A DNA stretch of 40,726 bases from positions 1 to 40,726 of the forward strand of contig CAJQHT010000008.1 in the NCBI GenBank assembly GCA_905478245.1, read 5' to 3'. This DNA comes from an uncultured Rickettsiales bacterium (GTDB lineage: Bacteria > Pseudomonadota > Alphaproteobacteria > Rickettsiales > UBA1997). The first letter of the stretch is position 1; each line of letters begins with the position of its first letter. Made by a program: the position numbers and the translations under genes. Shown here in pieces: positions 27,348 through 36,307 of the stretch. Under the pieces are notes generated by a model. The model was not told where the DNA came from. It saw only the letters and a program-made list of their open reading frames with translations, and ran no database searches.

Positions 27348-27376
27348 ATTATATCATATTTTCTATGCAATGTCAA
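27348..27376 (-). promoter_or_regulatory. Perfect consensus promoter for the coiled-coil gene
   Basis: Minus strand TTGACA (27376-27371), a 17-base spacer and TATAAT (27353-27348), with TGa before the -10. The last bases of the spacer and the -10 (TATGATATAATT) are the same as in the Sel1/RAP-like gene promoter at 14671-14699. Confidence 0.8.
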
Positions 27377-27436
27377 ATTTAGGATCAACAAAGAGTTTGC
27401 AAATGTTATTTATAAAGATCTCCCTTACAAGTGAAT

Positions 27437-27615
27437 TATGCCAAGCCCCACCTTTAATGAGTGATATAACAAAATATTTTTTAGATAAAAATTATAAAAA
27501 ACGAATCATCAGTATGTTCATACTTACGCGAGGCTTTTTATAATTTTAATCAAAAAATATGAAGTTAGATTATTTATTATTTTAACCCTTTTTAAAGTTG
27601 GGATTTGGTATTATT
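27437..27615. repeat. Full copy D of the dispersed palindromic repeat
   Basis: About 180 bases between two minus-strand genes. The left arm includes TTTAATGAGTGATATAAC, AAAATATTTTTTAGATAAAA and ATTATAAAAAACGA; the centre includes ATCATCAGTATGTTCATA; the right arm ends GTTGGGATTTGGTATTAT. The two arms are roughly inverted copies of each other. The 27377-27436 stretch before it holds nothing I recognise. Confidence 0.85.
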
Positions 27616-27624
27616 AAGTGCCAA

Positions 27625-28659
27625 TTATATGGAATTTTCTTGATTGACTATCGGCTTAAGATTTAATGCTGGAATGTTATACTTAAACACCTTTGGTTTT
27701 ATTATAGGTGATGTTTTTGGAATTTGATGATGCATAATATTTTCTGCCATTTCTTCATATAAAGGATTATATGAAGAAATAATTCTTGCCACATCTTTTG
27801 GGATATTTGTAATTGAGTTCATGATATCGTTAGTAGAATCTTTTATTTCCATAGATTGTGATAATTTATGATAGAATGCTGGGTTTTCTTCCAAATATCT
27901 TTTCATAAAGACTTTTCCAGTTATTCTGGGGTCAGGTTCTGCAGGGCGTTTTTCATCTTGGAGAGAAGTTACCCTTTTTTCTTCTGCTTGATTTATTTTC
28001 TTTGCTATTTTAGCAAATTCATCCATTATGCTATCGATTAACGACTTCTTTTGGTTATTATTCAATAAATCAAAAATATTTATAATTCTATCTCCTCCTA
28101 TTACAATTAGTAGTTTTGATGCTTCCTTATAATTTTCTTGTGTTACTGCTGCATTAAGAGTTTTTTCTTTCTCGTTAAGGATTGCTTGATTTTCCTTTCT
28201 CGAGTTTTCGGATAATTGATTTATAGGATAATTTAATAACTTGTCTATGGTTCTTATTTGATCTGTAAAGAAAAAGAACTCATCTATTGTCGTATTAGGC
28301 TTTGCATAAGAATCAATATCAAGCACAATATTATAGCTTGTCATTTTAAGATATTGGCTCAATATTACATCTTGAGAATTTGTTCCATTTTTATTTTTTT
28401 GTTCTATTTCTGATAAATATTTTATAATATTATAATGTCCTCGACTATCAATGACATCATAACATGGCGGAAGTATACGGCGGGCCTTGTGATATAGTTC
28501 TTCCGTAATTTCAATAATCTTTTCGTTGCTACTATTATTTTCTATTGCTTCATTAATTATTTCTTGAAAAATTTCAAGAACCTTATTTTTACTAACCCTT
28601 GCTATCTGTAAGTTTCTTATTTGATCAATTATATTATTTACCTTTTTTCCCCTACTCAT
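27625..28659 (-). CDS. Unknown 344-residue protein coupled to acs
   Basis: I do not recognise this gene. The protein is predicted to be mostly helical, has no signal peptide or membrane segment, and is rich in N, I, K and E. A short segment near residues 285-300 (ITNIPKDVARIISSYNPL) has the spacing of an F-box-like helix pair, but this is a weak visual resemblance. Its ATG overlaps the acs stop in an ATGA junction, so it is translated from the acs transcript. That coupling to acetyl-CoA synthetase is unexpected for an accessory protein. Repeat copy D follows its stop within 10 bases. Confidence 0.7.
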   Translation of the reverse strand: MSRGKKVNNIIDQIRNLQIARVSKNKVLEIFQEIINEAIENNSSNEKIIEITEELYHKARRILPPCYDVIDSRGHYNIIKYLSEIEQKNKNGTNSQDVILSQYLKMTSYNIVLDIDSYAKPNTTIDEFFFFTDQIRTIDKLLNYPINQLSENSRKENQAILNEKEKTLNAAVTQENYKEASKLLIVIGGDRIINIFDLLNNNQKKSLIDSIMDEFAKIAKKINQAEEKRVTSLQDEKRPAEPDPRITGKVFMKRYLEENPAFYHKLSQSMEIKDSTNDIMNSITNIPKDVARIISSYNPLYEEMAENIMHHQIPKTSPIIKPKVFKYNIPALNLKPIVNQENSI

Positions 28660-30569
28660 GATTTCTGATTATTAATTATAATATCAATGATATTTGGATT
28701 AGTTAAAGTGCTTAAATCGCCCAAATTATTATAATCTTTATTGGCAATTTTTCTAATAATTCGTCGCATTATCTTTCCCGAGCGTGTTTTTGGTAAATCG
28801 GGAACAAAATGGATAATTTTTGGAGTTGCAATTGGTCCTATTTCCTTTCTAACAATTTGCTTTAATTCAGATATTAAATCTTCCTCTGATTTATCAATAT
28901 TTTTATTTAAAATAACAAAAGCATATATTGCCTCACCTTTAATTTCATCAGGAAAGCCAACAATTGCAGATTCACAAACATTTTCATGTTTATTTAATGC
29001 TGCCTCTACTTCTGCTGTGCCAATTCTATGTCCTGAAACATTTAAAACATCATCAACTCTGCCAGTTATACGAAAATAATCATCTTCGTCTCTTTTAGCG
29101 CCATCTCCGGTAAAATAATATCCAGGAAATTGACTAAAATAAGTTTCAATGAATCTTTGATGATTGCCAAATATAGTTCTAGCTTGACCTGGCCAGGAAT
29201 CTTTAATGCATAAATTGCCTTGAGATTCTCCTAATAATTCTTGATTATCCTTATTTAATATAGCTGGATTAACTCCAAAAAATGGCAAAGTTGCACAAGA
29301 TGGTTTAGTTTTGATATTATTTGGTATTGGCGTTATCATATGGCCGCCAGTTTCTGTTTGCCACCAAGTATCAACAATGCAGCATTTATTTTTACCTATT
29401 TTTTCATTATACCAATGCCATGCTTCAGGATTTATCGGCTCACCAACTGTTCCAAGGATTCTTAAGGAATCCCGAGAGCTATTTTCTAGATATTTATCAC
29501 CCTCTTTCATAAGTGCTCTAATGGCTGTTGGTGCTGTATAAAAAATATTAACATTATGCTTATCAATTGCCTGCCAGAAGCGTGAAGCGTCAGGATATGT
29601 TGGTACGCCCTCAAACATTAAGGTAGTGGCGCCATTGGCAAGTGGACCATAAATAACATAGCTATGGCCGGTAATCCAGCCAATATCAGCGCTGCACCAA
29701 TAAATTTCCCCTTCTCTATAGTCAAAGGTAGTTTTAAATGTAAGGGCACTATAAAGCAAATAGCCTGCACTGCTATGCTGCAGTCCTTTTGGCGTACCAG
29801 TTGAGCCAGAAGTATATAAAATAAATAATGGATCTTCGGCATTTATATCTGCTGTTATTTTATGTTCTTTTGCTGACTTTTCTCTTTCTTCATGATACCA
29901 AATATCATTTGCATTGAAATCTATATCAGAATTAGTGTTTTTAACAATTAAAGTTTTTATTTTGTTAGAATTTATGCTAAAAGCTTCGTCAACATTGGCT
30001 TTTAATGGTATATTTTTACCGCCTCTTCTTGATTCATCTGCTGTAATTACTAGTTTTGGAGAGCAGTTCTTTATGCGATCTGCTAATGCTTTAGCGCTGA
30101 ATCCGCCAAAGACAATACTATGAACCGCTCCAATCCTGGCAATTGCCAACATTGCATAAGCAGCCTCTGGTATCATTGGCATATAAATTACCACATTATC
30201 ACCTTTTTTAATATTATTTTGTTCTAAAATATTAGCAAATCTTGATACTTCTTCTAGTAATTCATTATAGCTAATTTTTTTAGAGTCAGACGGATTATCG
30301 CCCTCCCAAATTATTGCAATATTATCGCCCTTGCCATTCTCAACATGACGATCAACGCAGTTATAACAAACATTTAACTTGCCATCTTCAAACCATTTAA
30401 TCTTGACATCATCTTTAAAGGAGCTATTTTTAATAATTGTTGGTTCTTTTTGCCAATCTAGGATTTCTGCTTGTCTTTTCCAGAATTTATCAGGATTATT
30501 TATTGATTCTTGATAATTTTCTTGATACCAAGCGGATGGAGTAAAAATATTTGATTTTTCTGCTTTCAT
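28656..30569 (-). CDS. acs: Acetyl-CoA synthetase
   Basis: Acs activates acetate to acetyl-CoA through acetyl-AMP. The 637 residues carry the adenylate-forming motif LYTSGSTGTPKG, GTVGEPINPEAW, DTWWQTETGGHMITP, YYFTGDGAKRDEDDYFRITGRVDDVLNVSGHR, and the C-terminal PKTRSGKIMRR with the catalytic and acetylation-regulated lysine at 599. Length is normal. It is the first gene of a two-gene unit with the unknown gene at 27625. Acetate use suggests more metabolic freedom than in classical Rickettsia. Confidence 0.97.
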   Translation of the reverse strand: MKAEKSNIFTPSAWYQENYQESINNPDKFWKRQAEILDWQKEPTIIKNSSFKDDVKIKWFEDGKLNVCYNCVDRHVENGKGDNIAIIWEGDNPSDSKKISYNELLEEVSRFANILEQNNIKKGDNVVIYMPMIPEAAYAMLAIARIGAVHSIVFGGFSAKALADRIKNCSPKLVITADESRRGGKNIPLKANVDEAFSINSNKIKTLIVKNTNSDIDFNANDIWYHEEREKSAKEHKITADINAEDPLFILYTSGSTGTPKGLQHSSAGYLLYSALTFKTTFDYREGEIYWCSADIGWITGHSYVIYGPLANGATTLMFEGVPTYPDASRFWQAIDKHNVNIFYTAPTAIRALMKEGDKYLENSSRDSLRILGTVGEPINPEAWHWYNEKIGKNKCCIVDTWWQTETGGHMITPIPNNIKTKPSCATLPFFGVNPAILNKDNQELLGESQGNLCIKDSWPGQARTIFGNHQRFIETYFSQFPGYYFTGDGAKRDEDDYFRITGRVDDVLNVSGHRIGTAEVEAALNKHENVCESAIVGFPDEIKGEAIYAFVILNKNIDKSEEDLISELKQIVRKEIGPIATPKIIHFVPDLPKTRSGKIMRRIIRKIANKDYNNLGDLSTLTNPNIIDIIINNQKS

Positions 30570-30583
30570 AAATTTATTAATTT

Positions 30584-30612
30584 GTTAGAATAGTCAGTAA
30601 ATTTAATGCCAA
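30584..30612 (-). promoter_or_regulatory. Candidate acs promoter overlapping a repeat end
   Basis: Minus strand TTGGCA (30612-30607), a 17-base spacer and TCTAAC (30589-30584), 5/6 and 4/6. The -35 is formed by the TTTGGCATTA end of repeat copy E, so the repeat may have supplied it. Confidence 0.35.
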
Positions 30613-30780
30613 ATCCCATTCTTTAATGAATGATATAACAAAATATTTTTTAGATAAAAATTATAAAATAGAGTCGTCACATGTTCATATTTCATAATAT
30701 TTTTCATGGGCTTTTTATGATTTTAATCAAAAAATATAAAGTTAGATTATTTATTATTTTAACCCATTTTAAAGATGGGA
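30605..30780. repeat. Full copy E of the dispersed palindromic repeat
   Basis: About 175 bases in the divergent acs-hemW gap. The left arm has CTTTAATGAATGATATAAC, ATATTTTTTAGATAAAAA and TTATAAAATAGAGTCGTC; the right arm has GATTTTAATCAAAAAATA, GTTAGATTATTTATTATT and AACCCATTTTAAAGATGGGA. It aligns with copy D along nearly its whole length. Confidence 0.85.
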
Positions 30781-30818
30781 AAATTATATAAGTATTAGAC
30801 GATAATTACAAGTAATTA

Positions 30819-31982
30819 ATGACAAGAAGTAATAATTTATCAATCTATATTCATTATCCATTTTGCAAATCCAAATGCCCATATTGTGATTTTAATTCTC
30901 ACATTGCTAAAAATGTAGATGAGGATGATTTTGCACGGGCATATTTAAAGGAAATAGATTATTTTGCTAAGAAACTATCAAATAGAACTATAAAAACTAT
31001 ATTTTTTGGTGGTGGAACTCCTTCTTTAATGCCAATTAGTCTGATAGATAAGATTTTGGCAAAAATTTCTTCCATTTGGCAAGTGGATAATGATGTGGAA
31101 ATAACTCTTGAAGCTAATCCAACCTCTTTTGAGGCTAGTAAATTTCAGGATTTTAGATCGTCAGGAATCAATCGTTTATCAATCGGAATTCAGTCTTTAA
31201 ATGATAAAGATTTACAATTTTTAGGCAGAAATCATAGTGCCAATGAAGCTATAAATACCATTAAATCAGTAAGTAAAATATTTAATAATTATTCTTTTGA
31301 TTTAATTTATGCGCGACCAAAGCAAACACTTAAAGATTGGCAAAAAGAATTAAAGCAAGCTATCGATTTATCGGCAAATCACCTTTCTTTATATCAATTA
31401 ACTATAGAAAAGGGTACTAAATTCTATAAAATGCACCAAGATAAGGATTTTCAAATGCCAAAAGATGATCTGGCAGCAGATTTTTATGATTTAACTAATA
31501 ATATTACTCAAGAAAATCATCTTAATCTCTATGAGATATCAAATTATGCTAAAAAAGATAAGGAATGTCAGCATAATTTAAATTATTGGTTATCTGGCGA
31601 TTATTTAGGATTAGGAGCCGGGGCTCACAGTAGATTATATTTTGATGATAGCTCAAAAAAACGTTCTTATGTTATGAATTATCACGATCCTAAAAAATGG
31701 CAAAATAATATTCTTAGCCAATATAATGCTATTCAAAATATTGGCTTTTTAAGTAAAGAAGAATTACTGGAAGAGCTTGTTATGATGGGATTAAGGCTGG
31801 ATATGGGTATGGATAATGACATTTTTCAGCATCATTTTTCTAAAAAATATCAAGATTTGCTTAATTTAAAAGAAATAAAGAAATTATCAGATCTGGGGTT
31901 AATTGATTTTAATGAAAATAACATTAAGATTAGTAAAAAAGGGAGAATTTTAACTAATAATATTATTTCCAAAATTCTGTGA
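30819..31982 (+). CDS. hemW: Heme chaperone HemW (radical SAM)
   Basis: HemW binds heme and a [4Fe-4S] cluster and delivers heme to membrane enzymes; it was long annotated as oxygen-independent coproporphyrinogen oxidase. The 387-residue protein has YIHYPFCKSKCPYCDF with cluster cysteines at 16, 20 and 23, FFGGGTPSLM, EANPTSFE, GINRLSIGIQSL and the HemN C-terminal domain (about 300-385). The three-cysteine motif lacks the extra cysteine and the N-terminal extension of true HemN, which supports HemW. The stop overlaps the uvrC GTG start by four bases. Confidence 0.9.
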   Translation: MTRSNNLSIYIHYPFCKSKCPYCDFNSHIAKNVDEDDFARAYLKEIDYFAKKLSNRTIKTIFFGGGTPSLMPISLIDKILAKISSIWQVDNDVEITLEANPTSFEASKFQDFRSSGINRLSIGIQSLNDKDLQFLGRNHSANEAINTIKSVSKIFNNYSFDLIYARPKQTLKDWQKELKQAIDLSANHLSLYQLTIEKGTKFYKMHQDKDFQMPKDDLAADFYDLTNNITQENHLNLYEISNYAKKDKECQHNLNYWLSGDYLGLGAGAHSRLYFDDSSKKRSYVMNYHDPKKWQNNILSQYNAIQNIGFLSKEELLEELVMMGLRLDMGMDNDIFQHHFSKKYQDLLNLKEIKKLSDLGLIDFNENNIKISKKGRILTNNIISKIL

Positions 31983-33790
31983 AAGATAGGTTAATAAAAA
32001 TTATAGCTAAATCGTCGGATTCATCAGGGGTTTACCAATTCTTGGATATAAACAAGAAGACTCTTTATGTTGGTAAGGCAAAGAATTTAAAAAAGCGTTT
32101 AATTAGTTATAGTAAAGATAAAAGCTTAAGCACCAGAATTAGAAAGATGATCAGCCTAGCTGAAGATATTCAAATCATTCAAACATTAACCGAAAATGAA
32201 GCTCTCTTACTTGAATGTAATTTAATAAAAAAACTAATGCCGCGCTATAATATTCTCCTGCGTGATGGTAAAACTTTTCCTTATATTGAAATTAGTGATG
32301 ATGAATTTCCTAGGATTTCTAAATATCGCGGCAAAAGAAATAATCAAAGCAACTATTTTGGACCTTTTGCCAATGGCTTTTATGTTGATAAAATAATTAA
32401 TATTCTTAAAAAAAGTTTCTTGCTTAGAAATTGTTCTAATAATGAGTTTAAGAGCCGAAAAAAGCCTTGCTTAGAATATCAGATCAAGAAATGTAGCGCC
32501 CCTTGTGTTAAATTAGTCAGTAAAGAGCAATATCAAGAGTTAATCAAAGATGCTATTGGCTTTTTATCAGGAAAAAATCAAGAAATACAGGATAGTTTAG
32601 CAAAAAAAATGACTAATTTTAGCAAGAATTTTGATTATGAAAAAGCGGCAATTATTCGCGACAGAATTACGGCAATTGCCAATATTCAAAATAAACAAAA
32701 TATTAATATTGTTAAATTAGAGGATAGTGACGTTATTTGCTTGGATCGCAAAAATGATTTGGCAATTATCTATATTTCATTTTATAGATCCGGCAATAAT
32801 TATGGTGCAAAACCTTATTTTATTAAAATAAATGAAGATGATTCCGACTCTGATATTGTCACTAATTTTATCTCACAATTTTATCTAAATGAAATAGTTC
32901 CAAAAAATATTATCTTAAGCGATAATATTGAGGATATTGATTTAATTCAAGGTTTTTTAACAAATTTATCTCGAAATGACAGTAAAATTAATATTTTTAT
33001 TCCTAAAAAAGGCTATAGATTTGATTTAATTCAAGATTATTTAAAAATTGCCAATCAGGAATTGCAACATAAAATCAATCAAAATATGAATAATAAACAA
33101 AGATTGATCGAGATAAAAAATATTTTTAATTTAGAAAAAATACCTGAAATAATTGAAGTTTACGATAATAGCCATATTAGCGGTAATTTTAAAGTTGGAG
33201 CTATGATTTGTTTTGGTAAAGATGGTTTTATTAAAAATAATTATCGAAAATTTAACATCGAAAGTAATCAAATAAAAGATGATACAGCTATGATGAAACA
33301 TGTTTTGATGCGCAGATTTAAGAGATTAAAAAATGACAAAAATAGTATAAAGCCAGATTTAATTATTTTAGATGGTGGAAAGGGGCAATTAAGTGCCGCT
33401 AAAGAGGTATTTCATCAGTTGAATATCGATAATCAAGATTATATTGGCATTTCCAAGGGTCCCAAAAGAAATGCTGGGGAGGAATATTTTCATCAAGAAG
33501 ATAAGGAAAGCTTTACCTTGAAAAAGGATGATCCGGCAATGTATTTCTTGCAAAATTTAAGAGACGAAGCTCATCGTTTTGCCATTTCTTTTCATCGGCA
33601 AAAAAGACAAAAATCAGTCACCAAGTCAGCCTTGGAAGATATTGCTGGCATAGGAGCTGCTCGCAAAAAATTACTTTTAAATAAATTTGGCTCTATTGAG
33701 GCTATTAAGAATGCTTCTATTTCTGATCTTTGTCGCATTAAGGGGGTGGGAAAATCTTTGGCAAAAAAAATGAAACTATATCAAAATTAG
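31979..33790 (+). CDS. uvrC: Excinuclease ABC subunit C
   Basis: UvrC makes both incisions in nucleotide-excision repair. Domains in order: GIY-YIG nuclease (GVY at 17-19, YVGKAKNLKKRL from 30), a cysteine-bearing middle segment (KKPCLEYQIKKCSAPC), the UVR motif that contacts UvrB (YEKAAIIRDRI), the RNase H-like nuclease (VYDNSHISGNFKVGAMICF and LIILDGGKGQLSAA), and the C-terminal helix-hairpin-helix pair (IAGIGAARKKLLLNKFGSIEAI, IKGVGKSLAKKM). At 603 residues it is full length. The GTG start overlaps the hemW stop (GTGA). Confidence 0.96.
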   Translation: MKDRLIKIIAKSSDSSGVYQFLDINKKTLYVGKAKNLKKRLISYSKDKSLSTRIRKMISLAEDIQIIQTLTENEALLLECNLIKKLMPRYNILLRDGKTFPYIEISDDEFPRISKYRGKRNNQSNYFGPFANGFYVDKIINILKKSFLLRNCSNNEFKSRKKPCLEYQIKKCSAPCVKLVSKEQYQELIKDAIGFLSGKNQEIQDSLAKKMTNFSKNFDYEKAAIIRDRITAIANIQNKQNINIVKLEDSDVICLDRKNDLAIIYISFYRSGNNYGAKPYFIKINEDDSDSDIVTNFISQFYLNEIVPKNIILSDNIEDIDLIQGFLTNLSRNDSKINIFIPKKGYRFDLIQDYLKIANQELQHKINQNMNNKQRLIEIKNIFNLEKIPEIIEVYDNSHISGNFKVGAMICFGKDGFIKNNYRKFNIESNQIKDDTAMMKHVLMRRFKRLKNDKNSIKPDLIILDGGKGQLSAAKEVFHQLNIDNQDYIGISKGPKRNAGEEYFHQEDKESFTLKKDDPAMYFLQNLRDEAHRFAISFHRQKRQKSVTKSALEDIAGIGAARKKLLLNKFGSIEAIKNASISDLCRIKGVGKSLAKKMKLYQN

Positions 33791-33863
33791 TCTTTACAGT
33801 AATTAAAAAATATTTTCTTGATTAATTTACAAAAGTGTTATTATATCTTTCATGAAAGAATGA

Positions 33864-33960
33864 GATTTGGTATTATACCAATTCCCATCTTTAATGAATG
33901 ATATAACAAAATATTTTTATGGGAAAATTGTTAAAAAACGAGTTGCAATATATTCATAAT
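33864..33960. repeat. Half copy F of the dispersed palindromic repeat
   Basis: The end palindrome GGTATTATACC (33869-33879) is followed by the left-arm signature CCCATCTTTAATGAATGATA, ACAAAATATTTTT and AAAAAACGAGT. It lies directly before the thioredoxin-like gene. Upstream, 33843-33868 mirrors the start of the arm, so a hairpin centred on GGTATTATACC can form. Confidence 0.75.
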
Positions 33961-33962
33961 TT

Positions 33963-34508
33963 ATGTCTTTAACATACTCTAAAATGCTTGAAATTGGCAC
34001 AAAGTTACCTGATTTTGAGCTTGTAAACACCATTAATCATAAAATTTTTAATTCCAAAGATCTATCTCAAGGTAAAGGCAAAATAATTATGTTTATTTGC
34101 AATCATTGCCCTTATGTTGTGCATTATCATGAGCAAATTATTGCAATCTCAAATAAATATAGAAATGATCTAGATTTTATTGCTATTAGTTCAAATGACG
34201 CCGCAACATATCCTCAGGATAGCCCAGAAAGAATGAGGGAATTAGCAATTAAGTTAAACTTCAATTTCCCTTATTTGTATGATGAAGCCCAGGATGTTGC
34301 CAAGAAATATCAGGCAGCATGTACCCCAGAATTTTATCTATTTAATAAGGATGATAAACTTATTTATCGGGGTAGAATGGATGATTCATCACCTGATAAT
34401 GGCAGGGAAGCTAATGGTTTAGAGCTTTTAGGGGCTATAGATAATTTTATCTCCAATGGAGATATATTAGTTCAGCAATATCCTTCAATGGGCTGTAATA
34501 TTAAGTAG
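33963..34508 (+). CDS. Thioredoxin-family (AhpC/TSA-like) protein
   Basis: A 181-residue cytosolic redoxin: IGTKLPDFEL at the start, the active-site CNHC (cysteines 46 and 49) in IMFICNHCPYVVHYH, the cis-proline loop in AACTPEFYLF, and a C-terminal SMGCNIK. This pattern (CNHCPYV with SPDNGREAN) is a widespread but poorly characterised thioredoxin-like family. There is no signal peptide, so it is not a secreted ResA/TlpA protein. It is first of a tight + strand run (10 bases to ygfZ). The partner substrate is unknown. Confidence 0.85.
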   Translation: MSLTYSKMLEIGTKLPDFELVNTINHKIFNSKDLSQGKGKIIMFICNHCPYVVHYHEQIIAISNKYRNDLDFIAISSNDAATYPQDSPERMRELAIKLNFNFPYLYDEAQDVAKKYQAACTPEFYLFNKDDKLIYRGRMDDSSPDNGREANGLELLGAIDNFISNGDILVQQYPSMGCNIK

Positions 34509-34518
34509 AAATAACATC

Positions 34519-35358
34519 ATGTCAAATATTGTTAAATTATCAAATCGTCAGTTAATTTCTATCAATGGAAAAGACTACCTTTCTTTTTTACAGGGATTAA
34601 TTTCAAATGATATTTTTAAAATCAATGATAATAAGTTGATTTATACTTTAATGTTGAATCCCCAAGGTAGGTTCTTATATGAGTTTTTTATTTTTAAATA
34701 TAAAGACGGTTTAATTTTAGATGTTGATGCAAATTATATTGATGAAATACTTAAAAAATTATCTTTTTATAAGTTAAGTAGTGAGGTAAATTTAGCAAAA
34801 ATAGATGGTCTTGAGGTATTTTTTAGTGATTCTGATTTAAATAATAACAATATTGAATTTAATTTTAATGATCCGCGTCAAGAAGAATTTGGTTGTAGAT
34901 TTTATTTAGAAAATTCTTCTGATATCAAAAAATTAGATTCTACCATTCAAAATATAGATTTTTATCATAAATTACGTCATAATAATTTAATAATTGATGA
35001 AAATGATCTAGATTCTAATAAATCATTAATAGTGGAATATGGCTTTGATAAATTTAATGCCATTGATTACCAAAAAGGCTGCTATGTTGGTCAAGAGGTA
35101 GTAGCCAGAGTCCATTACAAAGGCAAGGTCAGAAAAAAAATATTTTTAATTGAGGTTGATAATTTAGATAAAGTTGAAAAATATAGTGAAATTACTTGCG
35201 ACAATAAAAATCATGGTATAATATTATCATCATTATTTATTGATAATAAGTTGCAAGCTCTGGCTTTGATCAAAAATATTGACGCTTCTGATAATGTTAT
35301 TAATCTTAATAATTTTAGTTTAGAAGTGAGTGGCTGTAAAATAACAATAAAAAAGTAA
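34519..35358 (+). CDS. ygfZ: YgfZ/GcvT-like folate-binding protein (Fe-S maintenance)
   Basis: YgfZ uses tetrahydrofolate and supports assembly or repair of Fe-S clusters in certain enzymes. The 279 residues have the GcvT-like fold start (RQLISINGKDYLSFLQGLISNDI) and the diagnostic KGCYVGQE at 186-193 with the essential cysteine 188, followed by VARVHYKGKVRKK. It could support the radical SAM and other Fe-S proteins encoded here (BioB, HemW). Its stop is one base before the start of the next gene. Confidence 0.92.
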   Translation: MSNIVKLSNRQLISINGKDYLSFLQGLISNDIFKINDNKLIYTLMLNPQGRFLYEFFIFKYKDGLILDVDANYIDEILKKLSFYKLSSEVNLAKIDGLEVFFSDSDLNNNNIEFNFNDPRQEEFGCRFYLENSSDIKKLDSTIQNIDFYHKLRHNNLIIDENDLDSNKSLIVEYGFDKFNAIDYQKGCYVGQEVVARVHYKGKVRKKIFLIEVDNLDKVEKYSEITCDNKNHGIILSSLFIDNKLQALALIKNIDASDNVINLNNFSLEVSGCKITIKK

Positions 35359-35359
35359 A

Positions 35360-36298
35360 ATGCAGATCTATTTACCAATTGCAGAAATTCCAGTTAATAT
35401 AATTTTAATACTCTCTCTAGGGCTTTTAACGGGTATTTTAGCGGGTATTTTTGGTATTGGTGGTGGTTTTTTGGCAACCCCTTTATTGATGTTTATTGGC
35501 ATTACTCCAGCTATTGCTGTTGCAACCTCAGCTAATCAAATTACAGCATCTTCAATTTCTGGTCTTTTGCCTCATTTAAAAAAAGGAGGTGTCGATATTA
35601 AGATGGGACTAGTGCTGATAGCAGGTGGTTTGTTGGGTTCTTTGATCGGGGTGGGTATTTTTAGTATTTTACAACATATTGGTCAAATTGATCTTGTCGT
35701 ATCGTTAATATATGTTATATTTCTTGGCGTCATTGGGTTCTTAATGTTTTTTGATAGTTTAAAAATTATTCTTCGAACTAAATTTAATATAGATATTGAT
35801 AGGAAAAAGAAAGGTAAAATCGGCTTTATGGCTCGTCTTATTAGAAAATCAGCTAAATTACCATTTAAAACTTATTTTCCTAAATCTGACATAACAACAA
35901 GTATTTTAGCGCCATTAACTCTGGGTCTTATTGTTGGAATATTGGTTTCAATTATGGGTATAGGAGGTGGTTTTATTATGATACCAGCAATGGTTTATAT
36001 TCTTAAAATGCCTTCCAATGTTATTGTTGGAACTTCTTTGCTTCAAATATCTTTCATTGCAGGAAATGTTACTTTTTTACAAGCATATGGTAATCACAAT
36101 GTTGATATAGTTCTTGCAGCTTTAATGATACTTGGTTCTGTTATAGGGGCACAAATTGGCACCAGATTAGGATATAAAATAGATGCTAATAGTCTTAAGT
36201 CTTTGCTTTCAATAATGATTCTGGCAGTTTGCTTCAAGATGTTAGCTGGTTTATTTGTTGACCCTGTTAGCTTATATAATATCGAACTTCTAAAATAG
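35360..36298 (+). CDS. TauE/SafE-family anion exporter
   Basis: A 312-residue membrane protein with about eight hydrophobic segments and the internal two-fold repeat of the family: GIFGIGGGFLATPLLMFIGI near residues 30-50 and SIMGIGGGFIMIPAMVYIL near 195-215. Members export sulfite, sulfoacetate or related organosulfur anions. A basic cytoplasmic loop (about 140-180) separates the halves. It is followed by a TIGR02186 protein, the typical alphaproteobacterial pairing. The substrate cannot be read from the sequence. Confidence 0.9.
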   Translation: MQIYLPIAEIPVNIILILSLGLLTGILAGIFGIGGGFLATPLLMFIGITPAIAVATSANQITASSISGLLPHLKKGGVDIKMGLVLIAGGLLGSLIGVGIFSILQHIGQIDLVVSLIYVIFLGVIGFLMFFDSLKIILRTKFNIDIDRKKKGKIGFMARLIRKSAKLPFKTYFPKSDITTSILAPLTLGLIVGILVSIMGIGGGFIMIPAMVYILKMPSNVIVGTSLLQISFIAGNVTFLQAYGNHNVDIVLAALMILGSVIGAQIGTRLGYKIDANSLKSLLSIMILAVCFKMLAGLFVDPVSLYNIELLK

Positions 36299-36307
36299 AA
36301 TTAATTT

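Noticed and set aside
27343-27543. A + strand frame of 66 residues in the 27305-27624 gap
   Set aside because: It runs through the minus-strand promoter and repeat copy D and has no recognisable protein features.
29618-29842. Minus- and plus-strand frames of 60-112 residues inside acs
   Set aside because: They lie in other frames of a full-length, strongly conserved acs and have no family motifs or ribosome-binding sites.
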